Shown here: piece after piece, positions 1 through 8,971 of the stretch
How the letters are laid out: each line of letters begins with the position of its first letter
How positions within the stretch are numbered: the first letter of the stretch is position 1
Assembly: GCF_016107705.1 (NCBI RefSeq)
Contig: NZ_JAEHGC010000004.1
Location: 62,001 to 126,000 of the forward strand
DNA length: 64,000 nt
Origin: Neobacillus cucumis
GTDB taxonomy: Bacteria; Bacillota; Bacilli; Bacillales_B; DSM-18226
Direction: 5' to 3'
Made by a program: the position numbers and the translations under genes
Notes under the pieces: generated by a model
Seen by the model: only the letters and a program-made list of their open reading frames with translations
Databases searched by the model: none
What the model was told of the DNA's origin: nothing

Positions 1-13
1 GTCGATAAGACAA
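1..13 (-). CDS. EpsC-like polysaccharide gene, first codons only
   Basis: Only the first four codons lie in the window. On the minus strand a strong ribosome binding site (GGGGGAG) is followed after about 6 bases by TTG and codons reading (M)SYR. From memory, membrane-bound nucleotide-sugar epimerases/dehydratases of the EpsC/CapD family in Bacillaceae often begin this way, and EpsC follows the kinase/phosphatase genes in such operons. The identity rests on position, the start signal and three residues, so it is tentative. Confidence 0.4.
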
Positions 14-85
14 TGGTTTCTCCCCCTTTTATTCTCTATATGTCGTTTTTCTAAACTTCCTTTTGTCCACTAAAGCGATACGGGC

Positions 86-150
86 AAAAAAATAAATACC
101 TAATGGAAATGCAAGTGTCTTTACACTTAATCTTTCATTAGATATTTATT
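86..150 (-). terminator. Intrinsic terminator between the EAR element and the EpsC-like gene
   Basis: On the minus strand AATAAATAtCTAATG (136-150) pairs with CATTAGgTATTTATT (91-105). A smaller hairpin, AAGTGT/ACACTT, sits in the loop (113-128) and a T-run follows. It stands between the third gene of the polysaccharide operon and the EpsC-like start, so read-through is needed to express the rest of the operon. The flanks are A/T-rich on both sides, so it could also work in the other direction. Confidence 0.7.
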
Positions 151-164
151 ATTTTTCTATTTAA

Positions 165-345
165 AATCGGGCATCGAACCCGCCCTCACATCACACTTTT
201 GACGACATGCGCCTAAGGAGAAAACGTTTCTTTCTCCCACAGTGTAACCGAGTGCTCCCATGGGTAACGGACAGGATAGCTTCGCCGAACAGGTAATTAA
301 ACCTGATCAAGTATTATACTCGTTATAAGTTCTCATCGGCCAACT
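165..345 (-). ncRNA. Probable EAR (epsC-type) processive antitermination RNA
   Basis: This noncoding stretch immediately follows the PHP phosphatase gene of an eps-type operon and precedes a terminator and an EpsC-like start. On the minus strand it can fold into several helices: CAGG/CCTG with an 8-base loop, GGAGAAA/TTTTCTCC, ACACT/AGTGT enclosing that hairpin, and CGGG/CCCG closing a TTCGATG loop at the 3' end. The EAR element of Bacillales lies inside exopolysaccharide operons upstream of epsC and lets RNA polymerase pass distal terminators. Position, size and the following terminator all fit. I could not run a covariance search, so the family call is inferred from context and fold. Confidence 0.65.
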
Positions 346-348
346 AAG

Positions 349-1113
349 TTAAAAGATTTTAAATAGTTTTTTCTTTTTAATTCTTTCTGGAACTTCCTTA
401 TATACGTGCTGACCCTCAATGGCTAATTCCGCATTATCCTCAAGCAAGTAAACCATATCATTTCCGTACTTAGCTTGTACTAGATCAAACGCCTCTCTCA
501 CTTTAAAAGTGCGATTGACCGTGTTATGCGCATCCGATGCAATAAAATGGGTTAAGTTTGCTTCGATTAATTGAAGGGAAAAGTTCTTAATCTTTTTTCC
601 AAAATCCCCTGTAATACTGGAAGCAGTGACTTGAGATAATGCTCCCTTTTTCACAAGTTGATAGAGAATTTCTGGTTGCTCGATGATTTCCTGGTTTCGT
701 TCCGGATGGACAATCACTGGAATAAGACCCTTCACCTGCAAATCATAAAACAATCTTTCCGTGTAGCGCGGCACATGCCCTGAAGAAAACTCCACTAAAA
801 CATATTGGGTGTTGTTGATTGGGAGGATTTCTCCAAGTTCATAGCCTTCTAGCAATTCACCATAGATTCGGGTTTCCTGACCAGGTAATACAGTTAGATT
901 AATATTTTCTTGTTTCAAAGCTTGATTCAATTGCTCTACATGTTGAAGGATTTCTTTTTTGGGGTTTTCATATCTACTAGTTAAATGGTGTGGAGTAGCC
1001 ACGATGAAGTGAATCCCTTGTTCGACAGCTTTCTTGGCCATCTTAATACTTTGGGATAGGTCTTTTGCCCCGTCGTCCACCCCGGGTAATATATGACAAT
1101 GTAAATCAACCAT
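349..1113 (-). CDS. ywqE: PHP-domain protein-tyrosine phosphatase (YwqE/CpsB/CapC family)
   Basis: Predicted manganese-dependent phosphotyrosine phosphatase that would dephosphorylate the polysaccharide tyrosine kinase encoded just upstream. Metal-binding motifs of the PHP family are visible: HCH at residues 5-7, paired Asp at 13-14, VHPERN in the middle and SDAH near the C terminus. At 254 residues it has the family's usual length. The ATG at 1113 is preferred because AAGGGTGGG lies 4-5 bases upstream; an in-frame GTG three codons earlier falls inside that ribosome binding site. It is third after the modulator and kinase genes, about 100 bp behind the kinase, and ends just before the EAR-like RNA. 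The family is clear; the exact ywq orthology is inferred. Confidence 0.9.
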   Translation of the reverse strand: MVDLHCHILPGVDDGAKDLSQSIKMAKKAVEQGIHFIVATPHHLTSRYENPKKEILQHVEQLNQALKQENINLTVLPGQETRIYGELLEGYELGEILPINNTQYVLVEFSSGHVPRYTERLFYDLQVKGLIPVIVHPERNQEIIEQPEILYQLVKKGALSQVTASSITGDFGKKIKNFSLQLIEANLTHFIASDAHNTVNRTFKVREAFDLVQAKYGNDMVYLLEDNAELAIEGQHVYKEVPERIKKKKLFKIF

Positions 1114-1213
1114 AAGTCCCACCCTTTTTCCATCATTTGTGTATATTTTATGACATTTCTAATAGTATCACTGTCACAAATTAAGGTAAAGGGTGGGATT
1201 TTGTCGAATTTTG

Positions 1214-1915
1214 TTATTTCGCACCATAATAATAGTAATATTCGCCCTTTTGTACCTCTTTGTGGTTTAACACAACGCCCAATAGCTTACTCTGGGCACT
1301 TCCTAGCAATTCCTTACTCTTTTTCGCCTGATCGATTTCAGTTTTTTCACTATATACCACAAGAATGGAACCATCGCATTGATTCGCTAAGATATGTGCA
1401 TCGGCAACCGCTAATAATGGTGGTGTATCGAAAATGATATAATCAAACATTTCTTTGGCTTCGATGATAAATTGCTCCATTGATTTCGAACTTAATAGTT
1501 CGGCAGGGTTCGGCGGAATCGGTCCGCTAGTTAAGATGAATAGATCATCTTCTAGTGTGTCGAGAACGGTCTTTTCAAGTGTTGATTGTTTTGTTAATAC
1601 AGTTGTAAACCCATGAATATTGTTTTGTCTAAATGTATGGTGAACCGTCGGTTTACGAAGGTCGGCATCAACAAGCAGTACTTTTTTACCAAGTTGCGAG
1701 AACGCAACAGCAAGGTTCGCAGCCGTGGTTGATTTACCTTCTGCTGGACCAGATGAAGTCACCATGATGGTTTTCATATCACCATCAACTGCTGAGTATT
1801 GAATATTGGTACGGATGGTCCGGTATTGTTCAGAGATTGGCGATTTCGGGTCAATCATCGTGATCAGCTTTCTGCTTGAGTCTTTACTAGTTGTTTTCTT
1901 TTTCTTAAGAGCCAA
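1214..1915 (-). CDS. ywqD: Polysaccharide-type tyrosine-protein kinase (BY-kinase)
   Basis: Cytoplasmic BY-kinase (CpsD/CapB/EpsB/YwqD family) controlling exopolysaccharide synthesis through autophosphorylation. Walker A GPAEGKST (catalytic Lys about residue 61), Walker A' VLLVDADLRKP and Walker B YIIFDTPP are intact, and the C terminus carries the expected tyrosine cluster (YYYYY). TTG at 1915 is chosen because AAGGGG lies 8 bases upstream; the alternative GTG at 1924 overlaps that site. Either way the gene overlaps the end of the modulator gene, implying translational coupling. Lengths across the three genes (248, about 233, 254) match ywqC-ywqD-ywqE, but the operon also resembles epsAB, so the symbol is a family-level choice. 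Confidence 0.9.
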   Translation of the reverse strand: MALKKKKTTSKDSSRKLITMIDPKSPISEQYRTIRTNIQYSAVDGDMKTIMVTSSGPAEGKSTTAANLAVAFSQLGKKVLLVDADLRKPTVHHTFRQNNIHGFTTVLTKQSTLEKTVLDTLEDDLFILTSGPIPPNPAELLSSKSMEQFIIEAKEMFDYIIFDTPPLLAVADAHILANQCDGSILVVYSEKTEIDQAKKSKELLGSAQSKLLGVVLNHKEVQKGEYYYYYGAK

Positions 1916-2651
1916 TCGTCTCACCCCTTACTGCATTTCTTTTTGCACGACGTGCTTGCGCATCTTCAAGTTTTTGGTCATCGATTGTCGCAATAACCCC
2001 TAGAATTGGAAGTTCTAATAGCTTTTCAACATCTTGTTCGTTTTTGATGGTGTTGTTAAAGTATTCAAGTAAGAAAGAAAGTCCTACTCCGGCCATTAAC
2101 CCTACCACGATCGCAATGGCAATGTTCAATAATGGTCTTGGTTTAACTGGCGATGGGTTCTCTGATACGGTTGCTTTCGATAAAATACTAACGTTATCCA
2201 CATTCATGATTTTCTTAATTTCTTTTTGGAATACTTTTGCGGTTGTATTCGCAATATCAGCTGCTTGTTGTGCATTCGGATCCTGTACTGTTAGATTAAC
2301 AACTTGGGATTCATTTTCATTAGCAACGGTAATTTCATTACTGATTTGAGTTGCAGTAATACCCGAATTCAATTCTTCTGCTACTTTATCTAAAATAGCT
2401 GGACTTTTGATGATCACATTGTAGGTATTGATGAGTTGAAGGTTTGTTTGTACTTCGTTACTGTTGTAAAGTGAATTTTTATCTTTGGTTTGGTTTACAA
2501 GAATTTGTGTAGAAGCTTGATAGATTGGGGTTAAGTAAAAGTAGCTCACGACGCCGCTGGCGATGGCCGCAATCAAGGTTATGGAAACGATCAAGATGAT
2601 TCGTTTTTTCAAAGTCTCCAACAATTCTTTTAAGCTTATCGTCTCTTCCAT
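1905..2651 (-). CDS. ywqC: Wzz/YveK-type chain-length determinant, kinase modulator
   Basis: Membrane protein of the Wzz/CapA family that anchors and activates the partner tyrosine kinase and influences polysaccharide chain length. It has 248 residues, with one membrane helix at about 18-41 and a second at about 173-197; between them is the extracellular Wzz domain. The cytoplasmic tail (about 200-248) would contact the kinase. The start is firm: AGGAGG lies 5-6 bases before the ATG. First gene of the operon, overlapping the kinase gene, with a TATAAT box about 37 bp upstream. Confidence 0.88.
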   Translation of the reverse strand: MEETISLKELLETLKKRIILIVSITLIAAIASGVVSYFYLTPIYQASTQILVNQTKDKNSLYNSNEVQTNLQLINTYNVIIKSPAILDKVAEELNSGITATQISNEITVANENESQVVNLTVQDPNAQQAADIANTTAKVFQKEIKKIMNVDNVSILSKATVSENPSPVKPRPLLNIAIAIVVGLMAGVGLSFLLEYFNNTIKNEQDVEKLLELPILGVIATIDDQKLEDAQARRAKRNAVRGETIGS

Positions 2652-2687
2652 TTTGTCCTCCTAAGTATGAATCTCAAAACATAGTGT

Positions 2688-2696
2688 ATTATATCA
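2688..2696 (-). promoter_or_regulatory. Extended -10 promoter of the polysaccharide operon
   Basis: On the minus strand TGATATAAT is a consensus extended -10 element (TGnTATAAT) about 37 bp before the first ATG. No good -35 hexamer is seen 17 bp further up, which is usual when an extended -10 is present. Confidence 0.5.
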
Positions 2697-2854
2697 CAAA
2701 GTGTCGTTATTTTCCGTTTTTTGTTACAAAAACATTACAATATTTATTAAACACCCTTTTGTAAGAAAGTTGAAGGGGTATGAGGAAATTGGCATATTTT
2801 CATCCCTAGAGGGTGTTTTTTCCATAAAATGGTATTACTATTCAAAGCAAATAG

Positions 2855-3112
2855 GCCTTTTACTTAATGAAAAGACCTTCCACATGTTCCCATCAATCGA
2901 TGAGCCTCGTTGATTTTGAATTTAGAAATATAGGCTGTTTTTCTGAGTTGTCGAAATGTGCCGAATAGGTCTCACTAAGGCTTCTATTTCTTCAAGTTGA
3001 CTTGATAGAGCAGTGAGTTTATGAAAATAGCAGGAGAACTCCGCAAGCTACAGAAGAAGATCATGGTTCAAAAAGCTCATTCACTGTATGTCAACTAGAT
3101 TAAGAGTACCAC
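2855..3112 (-). pseudogene. Decayed 3' fragment of a LytTR response regulator gene
   Basis: This stretch is a degraded copy of the terminator and last third of the response regulator gene at 3482-4213. Shared blocks include CATCAATCGATGA, GAAATATAGGCTGTTTTT, TGTGCCGAATAGGTCTC, GAGTTTATGAAAATA and, further on, TTCAAA..GCTCATTCA. Several small deletions and frame changes separate them, so no reading frame survives. The downstream hairpin (paired AGGTCTTTT/AAAAGGCCT) was copied as well, at about 2850-2880. It looks like an old tandem duplication of the regulator, now reduced to its DNA-binding end. Confidence 0.75.
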
Positions 3113-3447
3113 TACTTATGAATCATTGGAATAAACCATAGATAATCTTAACACTAAATTTACAATTTTAAATATAAAGATCCTCATATGGGGGAATACC
3201 GGATTGAAATGCGGTAAAGGAGGTATGAAGTGAGGAGTCTTTGACATCCAGGGCAATATGATATTAGTGACATTTAATAGAATTTTGCTATATTAGGTTC
3301 ATAAACGAATAAAATGGAACGGACAAATCGATTCAGGTGTTAAAGGTCCATGTTGACTTGGAAACAACGCTGATTGGAGGAAACGACGAGTAGTCTCCCC
3401 GGACGGAAAGCAACAACCTAGTTAAACAGACCATGACTTTCCCAAAT
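3113..3447. other. Intergenic stretch without a recognisable gene
   Basis: AT-rich sequence with stops in all frames over useful lengths. An AAAGGAGG followed by ATG at about 3218-3232 is a good ribosome binding site, but the frame closes after two codons. It may be further remnant of the duplicated regulator locus; I see no match to the neighbouring genes. Confidence 0.4.
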
Positions 3448-3480
3448 TAAAAAGGCCTTTTACTCACGTTAAAAGACCTC
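3448..3480 (-). terminator. Terminator of the kinase/LytTR regulator operon
   Basis: On the minus strand AGGTCTTTTA pairs with TAAAAGGCCT around a 7-base loop and is followed by TTTTT. It directly follows the stop codon of the response regulator. Confidence 0.65.
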
Positions 3481-3481
3481 C

Positions 3482-4213
3482 TCACGTCCCCATCAATCGA
3501 TGAATTTCGTTGATTTTCAATTTTGAAATATAGGCTGTTTTTTCACAGTTGGCGAAGTGTGCCGAATAGGTCTCGCCTAATGCCTCGATTTTAACGATTT
3601 TCTTCAAGTTTACCAGATAGGAACGGTGAGTTTTATGAAAATAATCAGGAAGCCGATCCGCAAGATCTAAAAGCGGTTCGTGCGTTTCAAACCGCTCATC
3701 CAACGTATGAATGACCGATTTCCTTCCCTCTTTTTCAATAAAAAGAATCTCTTCTACAGGGAGATAGACAAAGGTTTGATTCGATTTAATCGCAAGCCTT
3801 TTCCATTCCTTCTTTTCCGCTCTTGCTTCGATGGCCTTCACTACTTCCATCGACTTCTTTGCCTTTTCCAGCGCCATAAAAAAGCGGGTCCGCTCAATCG
3901 GTTTGACTAGATAATCCACGGCTGAAAGGTTAAACGCTTCCACTGCATACTCTTCGTGACCCGTTGTAAAAATGATATGAACAGAAGGAGCAATCATTTT
4001 GCAGGCCCTTGCTGCCTCCACACCATTTAGATCCGGCATCTCGATATCCAATAAGACAATTTCCGGTTTTTCTTTCATGACTAATTCAAGCAACTCATTG
4101 CCGCTGGCTGCTTCCCCGGCAACGATATAGTCAGGCAAAAGCTGTGTAAATTGTGCTAAAAGCATTCTCGAAGAAGGATCATCATCGGCAATGACCACCT
4201 TAATCTCTTCCAT
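3482..4213 (-). CDS. LytTR-family response regulator
   Basis: Two-component transcriptional regulator of 243 residues. The receiver domain covers about 4-120, with acidic residues at 10-12, phosphoacceptor Asp56 in LLDIEMPDLNG and the conserved Lys in VDYLVKPIE. A LytTR DNA-binding domain covers about 140-240 (VYLPVEEILFIEKEGRK, then HKTHRSYLVNL). The start is supported by GGGGGATC 4-5 bases before ATG. It sits 65 bp downstream of a hybrid histidine kinase on the same strand, which probably phosphorylates it. LytTR regulators of this kind often control surface or autolysis genes; no target is evident here. Confidence 0.9.
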   Translation of the reverse strand: MEEIKVVIADDDPSSRMLLAQFTQLLPDYIVAGEAASGNELLELVMKEKPEIVLLDIEMPDLNGVEAARACKMIAPSVHIIFTTGHEEYAVEAFNLSAVDYLVKPIERTRFFMALEKAKKSMEVVKAIEARAEKKEWKRLAIKSNQTFVYLPVEEILFIEKEGRKSVIHTLDERFETHEPLLDLADRLPDYFHKTHRSYLVNLKKIVKIEALGETYSAHFANCEKTAYISKLKINEIHRLMGT

Positions 4214-4278
4214 TTTGATCCCCCATTTAAACGAAGCCTATCCATCCATATTTTGGCTTCTCTATTGGAAACTATGCA

Positions 4279-6309
4279 TTAAACTAAATGCTTAGAAATT
4301 TGCTGAATAAAAGAGGCAATATCCAGCGGTTTTGTGATATATTCCAAAAAACCGGCCTCTAATGCCCGATGGATGTTTTCCTCCATCGCATTCGCACTTA
4401 CCGCCAGAATCGGGATGTCGGCGGTTTTCGGATTTGTCTTTAGTGCCTTAATGACTTCAAATCCATTTAAATCCGGGAGATGGAGATCACATAGGATTAC
4501 ATCAGGCATTTGCTCTCGGGCTGCTATGATTCCTTCCGCTCCGGTTAACGCTGAGATCAACGATACTGACTCAAGCGTCTCAAATATTTCAAGCACCAAT
4601 TGTATATTGGCAAGATTGTCCTCGATATATAATACTTTTGTCCGTACCGGTTTTTGGGGGTTTTTGTCAGCCTGTACGATCGTGTCTTCTTTTGATCCCT
4701 CATGATGACTTGCCAATGGGAGGCTAAACCAAAAATCGCTGCCCTTGCCGAATTCGCTTTCTACCCCCATCCGACCGCCCATTAAGGTCAGGAGACGCTT
4801 GACGACCGAAAGTCCGATTCCTGTACCTTCAACAGAGGTATGGTTCATCCGATAGAAGGGTTCAAACACCATGTCCTGTTTTTCCTTTGGTATGCCTATA
4901 CCGGTATCGCGGATATGAACGGCGAAAAAACTCTCCTGGTTCGTATATTCGATAAAAATTTCCCCGTTATCTCGGTTGTATTTTATCGCATTATCTACTA
5001 AATTCAAGATAATCTGCCGCAAGCGAACGGGATCTGCCACCACATATTGGTCTGTTGCGGCATTTTCTTGATACCTGATGTGGATTCCTTTCTGATGGGC
5101 CGATGGACTGGTGAAATCGATGCACTCCTTCATCATTTCGTTGATGTTTACCCTCTTCGTTGAAATTTTTAGTTTTCCCGCTTCAATTCGGGAAAGGTCG
5201 AGGATTTCATTGATTAACTCTAACAGATGGCGTCCGCCCTTACCGATTTCCGCCACAAATCCCCGCTGCTTATCGTTCAGCGTTTCATCCAATTCCAGCA
5301 GCTGATAAAATCCAAGAATTCCATTTAACGGTGTCCGCAGTTCATGACTCATATTGGATAGGAATTCGGATTTGGCTTGATTCGCTTTTTCCGCTTCTTC
5401 CTTGGCCTTTCGATTGGCCAACTCCATTCTTTTTCGCTCGGTAATGTCTTCAAATGTCCATAGATGTCCCTTTAGCTCCTCCTCCATATAAAAAGGGCGG
5501 TAGCTTCTCCTCAGGATTCTTCCGCCTTTAAAGGAGACTTCATCCACTACGGGCTGATGATTTCGGATCATTTCCCCTACCCTTTTTCCCTCTTTTTCGA
5601 CATGTTCAAAATAAACATGGTGGTAATCTGCCACATTTTTTCCCATGTAGGACTGAATCGGTTGGTCTAATTGAAACATTTTGCCGCATGCCTCGTTGAT
5701 CGCGATGATTTTCTTCTCTTGATCCACTACAAGGATGCCGAGTGGCAGACTATCAATTAACGTTCTGCCTAGGGCAAATGATTCTTTCAGTCTTTTTTCG
5801 TGTTCCTTTTGCGGGGTAATATCAACACCCGAACCAATCACTTCCACCACTTGGCCATTCTCGAAAACCGGGCGTAAACTCACTAGGTAGTCGACTCCAT
5901 TTAGTCTTTGCTCGTAGTTTACCTGCTCCCCTTCCCAGGCTTTTCGATAGGACTGAAGCTTTTCTTCTGCATATTTCTGTGGTAAAAAATCGCGTAAATC
6001 TTTTCCTACTACTGTTTCAGAAGAAAGTCCTAATTTGGCTAGCAGTTCTCCTTCACACAAAGTATGAATGTATCGATCGTCGCTTTTTACATATTTTAAG
6101 GTTAACCCTTGCTGCTTTTGGATCGTATGGAGCAAATCTTGTTTGGCCTTTTTGATTTCGGTTTCAAGCTCTTTTTGCTTCCGAAACTTCTCTTTTTGCT
6201 CGCTTGAACCCAGCATGTTGGACAGTATGGCACAGGCGGCAAACGATGCGAGGGCCGTAACGGCTATTAATACGACAAGCATGATTACATTTGGGGTCAC
6301 GGCTCTCAC
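4279..6309 (-). CDS. Hybrid sensor histidine kinase (PAS-PAS-HisKA-HATPase-REC)
   Basis: 676-residue membrane-anchored hybrid kinase. One N-terminal membrane helix (about 8-30), a coiled segment, two PAS domains (about 70-165 and 178-293), a HisKA domain with phosphorylated His322 in NMSHELRTPLNG, an HATPase domain with N-box NAIKYN and G-boxes DTGIGIP and GTGIGL, and a C-terminal receiver domain (about 555-676) with CDLHLPDLNGF. It has almost no extracellular part, so the signal is probably sensed inside the cell through the PAS domains. The LytTR regulator follows. The GTG start has no strong ribosome binding site; a second GTG three codons later is possible. Confidence 0.9.
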   Translation of the reverse strand: MRAVTPNVIMLVVLIAVTALASFAACAILSNMLGSSEQKEKFRKQKELETEIKKAKQDLLHTIQKQQGLTLKYVKSDDRYIHTLCEGELLAKLGLSSETVVGKDLRDFLPQKYAEEKLQSYRKAWEGEQVNYEQRLNGVDYLVSLRPVFENGQVVEVIGSGVDITPQKEHEKRLKESFALGRTLIDSLPLGILVVDQEKKIIAINEACGKMFQLDQPIQSYMGKNVADYHHVYFEHVEKEGKRVGEMIRNHQPVVDEVSFKGGRILRRSYRPFYMEEELKGHLWTFEDITERKRMELANRKAKEEAEKANQAKSEFLSNMSHELRTPLNGILGFYQLLELDETLNDKQRGFVAEIGKGGRHLLELINEILDLSRIEAGKLKISTKRVNINEMMKECIDFTSPSAHQKGIHIRYQENAATDQYVVADPVRLRQIILNLVDNAIKYNRDNGEIFIEYTNQESFFAVHIRDTGIGIPKEKQDMVFEPFYRMNHTSVEGTGIGLSVVKRLLTLMGGRMGVESEFGKGSDFWFSLPLASHHEGSKEDTIVQADKNPQKPVRTKVLYIEDNLANIQLVLEIFETLESVSLISALTGAEGIIAAREQMPDVILCDLHLPDLNGFEVIKALKTNPKTADIPILAVSANAMEENIHRALEAGFLEYITKPLDIASFIQQISKHLV

Positions 6310-6493
6310 ACTTTCTTTGTAACACCTTTGTTACAAATTTTACTCTTTCATGTCAAGGATTCCTCAATTCAACCTTCTTTAACCGCATTATAATCCAGAA
6401 TTGGTCCATATGGGAATCTGGATATTTAAAATTTCAAATTTAATGATAATATTAACTTTGGCTTATTTAGATGCTTCATAAGGAGCGGAAATC

Positions 6494-6658
6494 ATGCAAC
6501 ATTTGATCATAACGATTGAAAAATATAAAAAAGACTTGGCTGATTTGGTGGAAACCTATGGGATGACTTCCCCTGAAGCCATTAAATGCAGTCAGGAGCT
6601 GGATTCTCTCATCCATTTATTATTAACCACTGCAGAAAAAAAGGAGCAGTCTCGGTAG
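6494..6658 (+). CDS. Spo0E-like sporulation regulatory protein
   Basis: 54-residue protein starting MQHLIITIEKYKKDL, with the signature SQELD at about 33-37 that defines the Spo0E-like aspartyl phosphatases. These two-helix proteins dephosphorylate Spo0A-P and delay sporulation. AAGGAGCGG lies 6 bases before the ATG. It is transcribed away from the hybrid kinase gene, with which it shares the upstream region. The motif is diagnostic; which sporulation signal it serves cannot be read from the sequence. Confidence 0.85.
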   Translation: MQHLIITIEKYKKDLADLVETYGMTSPEAIKCSQELDSLIHLLLTTAEKKEQSR

Positions 6659-6839
6659 ATCATCCTCAACCGAGAGTACTCTCTTTTTAAATGGAATTTT
6701 TTAAAAAGCTGGTTTAACCAGGAGGATTTCTACAAATTTCAAAAAATTCACCCAATATTCGACTTGTAAACTATTTACATTTCAATAATTTAGTAATAAA
6801 ATAGGTAATTAGGATGACGATAGGAGGCGTACAAGGGTC

Positions 6840-6998
6840 GTGGAAGGTAAGGAGAAGCAATCCCGCTCGGAGGAGCAAAGTGCATTTTCAGAGATTATCA
6901 AGAAGGCATATGAAAAAGGCTTGAAAGACAGAAATTTAACTGTACATAAGTTATTAGAAGACTTAGAAACAGAACTAAAAAATATGATGGTAAGTTAA
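6840..6998 (+). CDS. Small charged helical protein, function unknown
   Basis: 52 codons beginning at GTG (MEGKEKQSRSEEQ...) and ending NMMVS. AGGAGG lies 12 bases upstream and AAGGG closer in. The sequence is highly charged and appears fully helical, with no cysteine or membrane segment. A good terminator follows directly, which supports a real transcript. I do not recognise the family. Its neighbours (a Spo0E-like protein before, a wall hydrolase after) hint at a stationary-phase or sporulation setting, nothing firmer. Confidence 0.6.
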   Translation: MEGKEKQSRSEEQSAFSEIIKKAYEKGLKDRNLTVHKLLEDLETELKNMMVS

Positions 6999-6999
6999 T

Positions 7000-7050
7000 A
7001 CGATAATAGGGTCTTCTATAAACGACATCCTGTTATCTTTTTTTGTTTAA
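7000..7050 (+). terminator. Terminator after the small charged protein gene
   Basis: GATAATAGG pairs with CCTGTTATC (one G-T pair) and is followed by TTTTTTT. Confidence 0.6.
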
Positions 7051-7249
7051 AACATCACAGTAGTATTGTCGATCCTGATTCAGTGTTTTTATATTTTTAC
7101 CATATTCCGCTACGAATCTCAAATTTTATCCGTTTTTCCCTCAAAATCTTGCCTCATTTGTCATCTTTTTCAATTTTGTGCCCCGAAACCCTAGCGAAAT
7201 ATGATAGAATATTTGCAAGAATGAAAAAACAGAGAGGTGAATGGACTCA

Positions 7250-8710
7250 ATGAAGAAAACAATAGTCCGTGCGGTTTCGACAGCAGCGGTTTTATCGGCA
7301 GTTTACGCAGGGACGGCGCACGCAAGTACATATACAGTCAAAAAGGGTGACAACCTATCACATATTGCCTCGAAACATAACACCAGCGTACACACATTAA
7401 TGGCATTGAATGGTTTAAAATCGGATTTTCTACAGATCAATCAGAAACTTAAGCTCCCAGACACAAAAGCAAAAACGACTACTGTTACGAAGACATCCTC
7501 CCCGGTAAAGACGTATACCGTCAAAAGTGGTGATGCCTTGATTAAGATTGCCAATAAATATGATGTAAGTGTTGGCGACATAAAGTTGTGGAATGGGCTG
7601 GATAGCACGATCATTTATCCTGGTCAGGTGCTGAAGGTTGCTGCTGGATCGTCTAGTGCAACTTTTACGACGCAAGCCGTGGCAAAGAAGCCATCTACTA
7701 CTACTACTACGGCGACGACTACGTATGTCGTTAAAGCAGGCGATAGCCTTAGTAAAATTGCCGTGAAATTTAAATCAACGGTGTCGGAATTGAAGAAGTT
7801 GAACAATTTGAAGTCTGACCGGATTAAGGTTGGCCAGAAGTTGAAGGTTCCTGGTAAGGCAAATACCACAACTACTACTTCATCGACGACAAAAAATGTG
7901 TCCACTTATACCGTTAAATCTGGCGATACACTCGGAAAGATTGCCAAGCAATTTGGTCTTAGCTTGCAGGATTTGAAAGCATTGAATGGCTTGAAGTCCA
8001 ATTTGATTCGTGTTGGACAAAAGCTGAAAGTAACCGGTAAGCATGTTGCTACTGAACCACCCACCCAGCAGGACAAGCCTTCTGTGCAGCCTGATCAACC
8101 ACAGACACCGCCGGCAGATGCGACGGATTATATCGTGAAAAGCGGCGACACCTTAGGCGGGATTGCCCGTAAAGCCGGGATGACGGTTGCCGAATTGAAG
8201 ACATTGAACCACCTCAGTTCCGACCGGATTTATGTCGGGCAGAAATTAAAGATTAAGGGTTCTTCTGTATCTGTAACAGAGTCGACTCAGACCGAAAACC
8301 AGACCCAAACTCAGACACAGACACAGCAGCCGTCCTCAAGTGGCGATGTATCGGCCAAAATCGTCAGCACAGCGAAAAGCCTAATGGGCATCCCGTATGT
8401 CTGGGCCGGCAGCACTCCGTCAGGCTTTGATTGCAGCGGCTTTATTTATTATGTCGCCAACCAGGCTGGCATCGAAATCGGCCGCTTATCTGCCGATGGC
8501 TACTACAACCGTTCTTATTATGTGGATAAGCCGAAAGCCGGCGATCTTGTATTCTTTGAAAATACCTATAAAAGCGGCATCTCCCATGTCGGAATCTACA
8601 TCGGCAACAATCAATTCATCCACGCCGATCCAGATCGTGGTATTGCCACTTCCAGCCTAAGCATCTCCTATTTCAAAGAGCATTTTGCTAGTTTTAAAAG
8701 ATTCTATTGA
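7250..8710 (+). CDS. Peptidoglycan DL-endopeptidase, five LysM plus NlpC/P60
   Basis: Secreted cell-wall hydrolase of the LytE/LytF/CwlS type. A signal peptide ending in AHA covers about residues 1-26. Five LysM peptidoglycan-binding modules follow, each opening with Y(T/V/I)VKxGD, joined by Thr/Ser-rich linkers and one Pro/Gln linker. The C-terminal NlpC/P60 domain (about the last 125 residues) holds the catalytic Cys in GFDCSGF and the His in ISHVGIYIG. It would cleave the D-Glu-meso-DAP bond during growth or separation. The ATG at 7250 is chosen over 7241 because AGAGGTGA is then about 9 bases upstream. Five LysM modules is at the high end; LytE has three and LytF five. Confidence 0.93.
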   Translation: MKKTIVRAVSTAAVLSAVYAGTAHASTYTVKKGDNLSHIASKHNTSVHTLMALNGLKSDFLQINQKLKLPDTKAKTTTVTKTSSPVKTYTVKSGDALIKIANKYDVSVGDIKLWNGLDSTIIYPGQVLKVAAGSSSATFTTQAVAKKPSTTTTTATTTYVVKAGDSLSKIAVKFKSTVSELKKLNNLKSDRIKVGQKLKVPGKANTTTTTSSTTKNVSTYTVKSGDTLGKIAKQFGLSLQDLKALNGLKSNLIRVGQKLKVTGKHVATEPPTQQDKPSVQPDQPQTPPADATDYIVKSGDTLGGIARKAGMTVAELKTLNHLSSDRIYVGQKLKIKGSSVSVTESTQTENQTQTQTQTQQPSSSGDVSAKIVSTAKSLMGIPYVWAGSTPSGFDCSGFIYYVANQAGIEIGRLSADGYYNRSYYVDKPKAGDLVFFENTYKSGISHVGIYIGNNQFIHADPDRGIATSSLSISYFKEHFASFKRFY

Positions 8711-8716
8711 TTTGCA

Positions 8717-8752
8717 TAGCCAGTCCTCATTTAAGGGGGCTGGTTTTTTTGA
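8717..8752 (+). terminator. Terminator of the LysM/NlpC-P60 gene
   Basis: AGCCAG and CTGGTT arms extended by CC/GG pairs, followed by a run of seven T. Confidence 0.7.
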
Positions 8753-8971
8753 TGAAAATCGTGAGATTTTCGCTGTCTTCGTTTTTTTATTCTAAGCCTA
8801 GATTGTTGAGTTAGTCTTGGTACCCTACTTCTATCCTTCTTCAGGTTGAAGCCTGGTTTTTGACGCTGGAAAAGGTAGTGGGAATGTGAATGGGTTCTTT
8901 TTCATATGATGATTTGTCTTGGTTATTGGTGGTATTTTTCTAGTTTATGGATTGGTTTGGGGGGATGTTGG

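Noticed and set aside
165..185. GGTTCGAT loop with flanking pairs, like a tRNA T-arm
   Set aside because: No acceptor, D or anticodon arm accompanies it; it is better explained as part of the EAR-like RNA fold.
2701..2913. Plus-strand reading frame of 70 codons upstream of the polysaccharide operon
   Set aside because: No ribosome binding site; it covers the operon promoter and the decayed regulator fragment, and the peptide resembles nothing known.
8270..8335. Gln-Thr/Pro repeat as a separate feature
   Set aside because: It is the linker before the NlpC/P60 domain, normal for secreted wall hydrolases.
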